Assembly (NCBI GenBank): GCA_946006895.1
Contig: CAMFZO010000078.1
Span: 1 to 7,058, forward strand
Source: an uncultured Clostridia bacterium
Lineage (GTDB): Bacteria; Bacillota; Clostridia; Oscillospirales; Oscillospiraceae
Direction of reading: 5' to 3'
DNA length: 7,058 nt
Below are positions 5,272-7,058 of the stretch, piece after piece. The position numbers and the translations under genes were made by a program. Position 1 is the stretch's first letter, and every line of letters starts with the position of its first letter. The notes under the pieces are model-generated. The model made no database searches, was not told the origin of the DNA, and was given only the letters and a program-made list of their open reading frames with translations.

Positions 5272-7058
5272 ATGGGATTGTTCAGTAAAGTATTCGGCAC
5301 CCGTTCCGAACGCGAGGTCAAAAAGCTCCTGCCGACGGTCGATCGTATTGAAGCCCTCGGGGACGATATGAAAGCGCTGACCGACGACCAGCTCCGCGCC
5401 AAAACGGACGAATTTAAGAAACGCTTTCAAGACGGCGAGACGCTGGACGACTTGCTGCCGGAGGCTTTCGCCGTCTGCCGGGAGGCTGCCGACCGCGTGC
5501 TGGGGATGCGTCCCTACCGCGTGCAGCTCATCGGCGGCATCGTCCTGCATCAGGGACGGATCGCTGAAATGAAGACCGGCGAGGGCAAAACGCTGGTGGC
5601 TATTTTACCTGCCTACCTGAACGCCCTGGCAGGCAAGGGTGTCCATATTGTCACGGTCAACGACTATCTGGCCAAGCGTGACTCGGAGTGGATGGGCAAG
5701 GTCTACCGCTTCCTGGGTCTGAGCGTGGGCCTGATCGTCCACGACCTCAAGGCCAACCAGCGCCGCGAGGCCTACAACGCCGACATCACCTACTGCACCA
5801 ACAACGAGCTGGGCTTTGACTATCTGCGGGACAATATGGCCCTTTACAAGCAGGACATGGTACAGCGGGGCCACAATTTCGCCATCGTGGACGAGGTGGA
5901 CTCCATCCTCATCGACGAGGCCCGGACGCCCCTCATCATTTCCGGCAAGGGCGAGGATTCCACCAAGCTCTATGAGATGGCGGACTTCTTCGTCTCCGGC
6001 CTGAAAAAGAAAGTCTTTGCCTCCACCGACGAAAAAGAGGAGCAGGACGATCTGGATTGCGACTACTACGTGGACGAAAAGGCGCGGACAGCCAACCTGA
6101 CCGCCCGGGGCATTGAAAAGGCGGAAAAATTCTTCGCCGTGGAAAACCTTGCGGACATCGAGAACACCACCCTGACCCACCATATTAACCAGGCCATGCG
6201 CGCCCGGGGCATCATGAAGCGGGACATCGACTACGTGGTCAAGGACGGGCAGGTCATCATCGTCGACGAGTTCACCGGCCGCCTCATGTACGGCCGCCGC
6301 TATAACGAGGGCCTCCATCAGGCCATCGAGGCCAAGGAGGGCGTCAACGTGGCAGGGGAGAACAAGACCCTGGCCACCATCACCTTCCAGAATTTCTTCC
6401 GTCTCTACGGCAAGCTCTCCGGCATGACCGGCACGGCCCTGACCGAGGAGGAGGAATTTTCCGCCATCTACAAGATGGACATTGTGGAGATCCCCACCAA
6501 CAAGCCCGTCATCCGCGTGGACCACAACGACGTGGTCTACAAGACCGAGGCCGGCAAGTTCCGTGCCGCCATTGCCCAGATCAAGGCCTGCCATGAGAAG
6601 GGCCAGCCGGTACTGGTGGGCACCATTTCCATTGAAAAATCCGAGCTGCTTTCCAAGCTCCTCCGGCGGGAGGGCGTGCCCCACACGGTTCTCAACGCCA
6701 AGCACCATGAAAAAGAGGCGGAGATCGTCGCCCAGGCCGGTAAGCTGGGCGCCGTGACCATCTCCACCAACATGGCCGGTCGTGGTACGGACATCATGCT
6801 GGGCGGCAACGCCGAATACATGGCCCTGTCCGACCTGCGCAAGGAGGGCCTGCCCGACGAGGTCATCGCCGAGGCCAACTCCTACGCCGAGACCGATAAC
6901 CCGGAGATTCTGGCTGCGCGGCAGGCCTTCAAGGAGGCCTATGCCCGCCATAAGCTGGACGTGGACGCCGAGGCCGAGAAGGTCCGCGCTGCAGGCGGCC
7001 TGTTCATCGTCGGCACTGAGCGCCACGAATCCCGCCGTATCGACAATCAGCTCCGCGG
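5272..7058 (+). CDS. secA: Protein translocase motor ATPase SecA, N-terminal 595 residues (3' truncated by window end)
   Basis: SecA is the cytoplasmic ATPase that pushes unfolded preproteins through SecYEG. The reading frame starts MGLFSKVFG, the usual SecA N-terminus, and stays open to the window end. Visible landmarks are Walker A MKTGEGKT (100-107), Walker B VDEVDS (206-211), IDEARTPLI (214-222, DEAD motor 1), the preprotein cross-linking region (about 225-370), TGTALTEEEEF (387-397), and motor-2 motifs STNMAGRGTDI (498-508) and VGTERHESRRIDNQL (580-594). The following arginine-finger motif, helical scaffold and any C-terminal zinc tail lie beyond the window; full SecA is normally about 800-950 residues. 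An insertion of about 65 residues (512-575) separates TDIMLGG from GGLFIVGTERH. AAAGG at 5257-5261, 10 bases upstream, is a modest ribosome site. An ATG at 5249 is out of frame. Confidence 0.97.
   Translation, partial: MGLFSKVFGTRSEREVKKLLPTVDRIEALGDDMKALTDDQLRAKTDEFKKRFQDGETLDDLLPEAFAVCREAADRVLGMRPYRVQLIGGIVLHQGRIAEMKTGEGKTLVAILPAYLNALAGKGVHIVTVNDYLAKRDSEWMGKVYRFLGLSVGLIVHDLKANQRREAYNADITYCTNNELGFDYLRDNMALYKQDMVQRGHNFAIVDEVDSILIDEARTPLIISGKGEDSTKLYEMADFFVSGLKKKVFASTDEKEEQDDLDCDYYVDEKARTANLTARGIEKAEKFFAVENLADIENTTLTHHINQAMRARGIMKRDIDYVVKDGQVIIVDEFTGRLMYGRRYNEGLHQAIEAKEGVNVAGENKTLATITFQNFFRLYGKLSGMTGTALTEEEEFSAIYKMDIVEIPTNKPVIRVDHNDVVYKTEAGKFRAAIAQIKACHEKGQPVLVGTISIEKSELLSKLLRREGVPHTVLNAKHHEKEAEIVAQAGKLGAVTISTNMAGRGTDIMLGGNAEYMALSDLRKEGLPDEVIAEANSYAETDNPEILAARQAFKEAYARHKLDVDAEAEKVRAAGGLFIVGTERHESRRIDNQLR

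Noticed and set aside
5249..5371. A plus-strand ATG at 5249 with AGGA just upstream, which might be a secM-like leader or an upstream start for secA.
   Set aside because: It is out of frame with SecA and overlaps its first hundred bases. There is no signal-peptide-like or arrest-like sequence, and the SecA N-terminus at 5272 is canonical.
5605..7026. A 473-codon minus-strand frame over secA.
   Set aside because: It is the antisense shadow of an unmistakable SecA coding sequence and has no family features.

Overview
The window looks like a chromosomal segment of a GC-rich, gut-type clostridial Firmicute, most likely Oscillospirales. That placement is inferred from the Firmicutes-style SLH-domain tail, strong GGAGG-type ribosome sites, a Gram-positive-type heterodimeric ABC exporter, codons ending mostly in G or C, and a SecA of clostridial form. 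No search could be run. Nothing suggests a mobile element, prophage, CRISPR array or RNA gene.

Layout: (1) 1-67 is the last part of a plus-strand gene ending in an SLH motif. (2) 68-232 is a convergent intergenic stretch with two adjacent intrinsic terminators, one per strand. (3) 3708-233 on the minus strand is a two-gene operon with a 4-nt ATGA overlap. It encodes both halves of a heterodimeric type IV ABC exporter: the upstream half has a degenerate ATPase site (Asp for the catalytic Glu, Gln for the switch His) and the downstream half is canonical. (4) 3709-3918 is a divergent promoter region with candidate promoters both ways, a degenerate two-copy repeat, and a possible 18-codon leader ORF whose stop overlaps the first ABC start. 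(5) 3919-5106 on the plus strand is a cation diffusion facilitator with an Asn-Asp/Asp-Asp transport site, which points to manganese, and a duplicated C-terminal cytoplasmic domain. (6) 5107-5271 holds a weak possible terminator and an extended -10 promoter. (7) 5272 to the window end is the first 595 codons of secA.

These genes are not one pathway. The ABC pair probably exports a drug or lipid-like substrate; the CDF protein probably exports Mn(II) or a related divalent metal; SecA powers general protein secretion. The SLH protein is a probable SecA client, but that link is only general. I see no clearly new system. The items most worth checking are the possible leader peptide before the ABC pair, the repeat in the divergent promoter region, and the duplicated C-terminal domain of the CDF protein.
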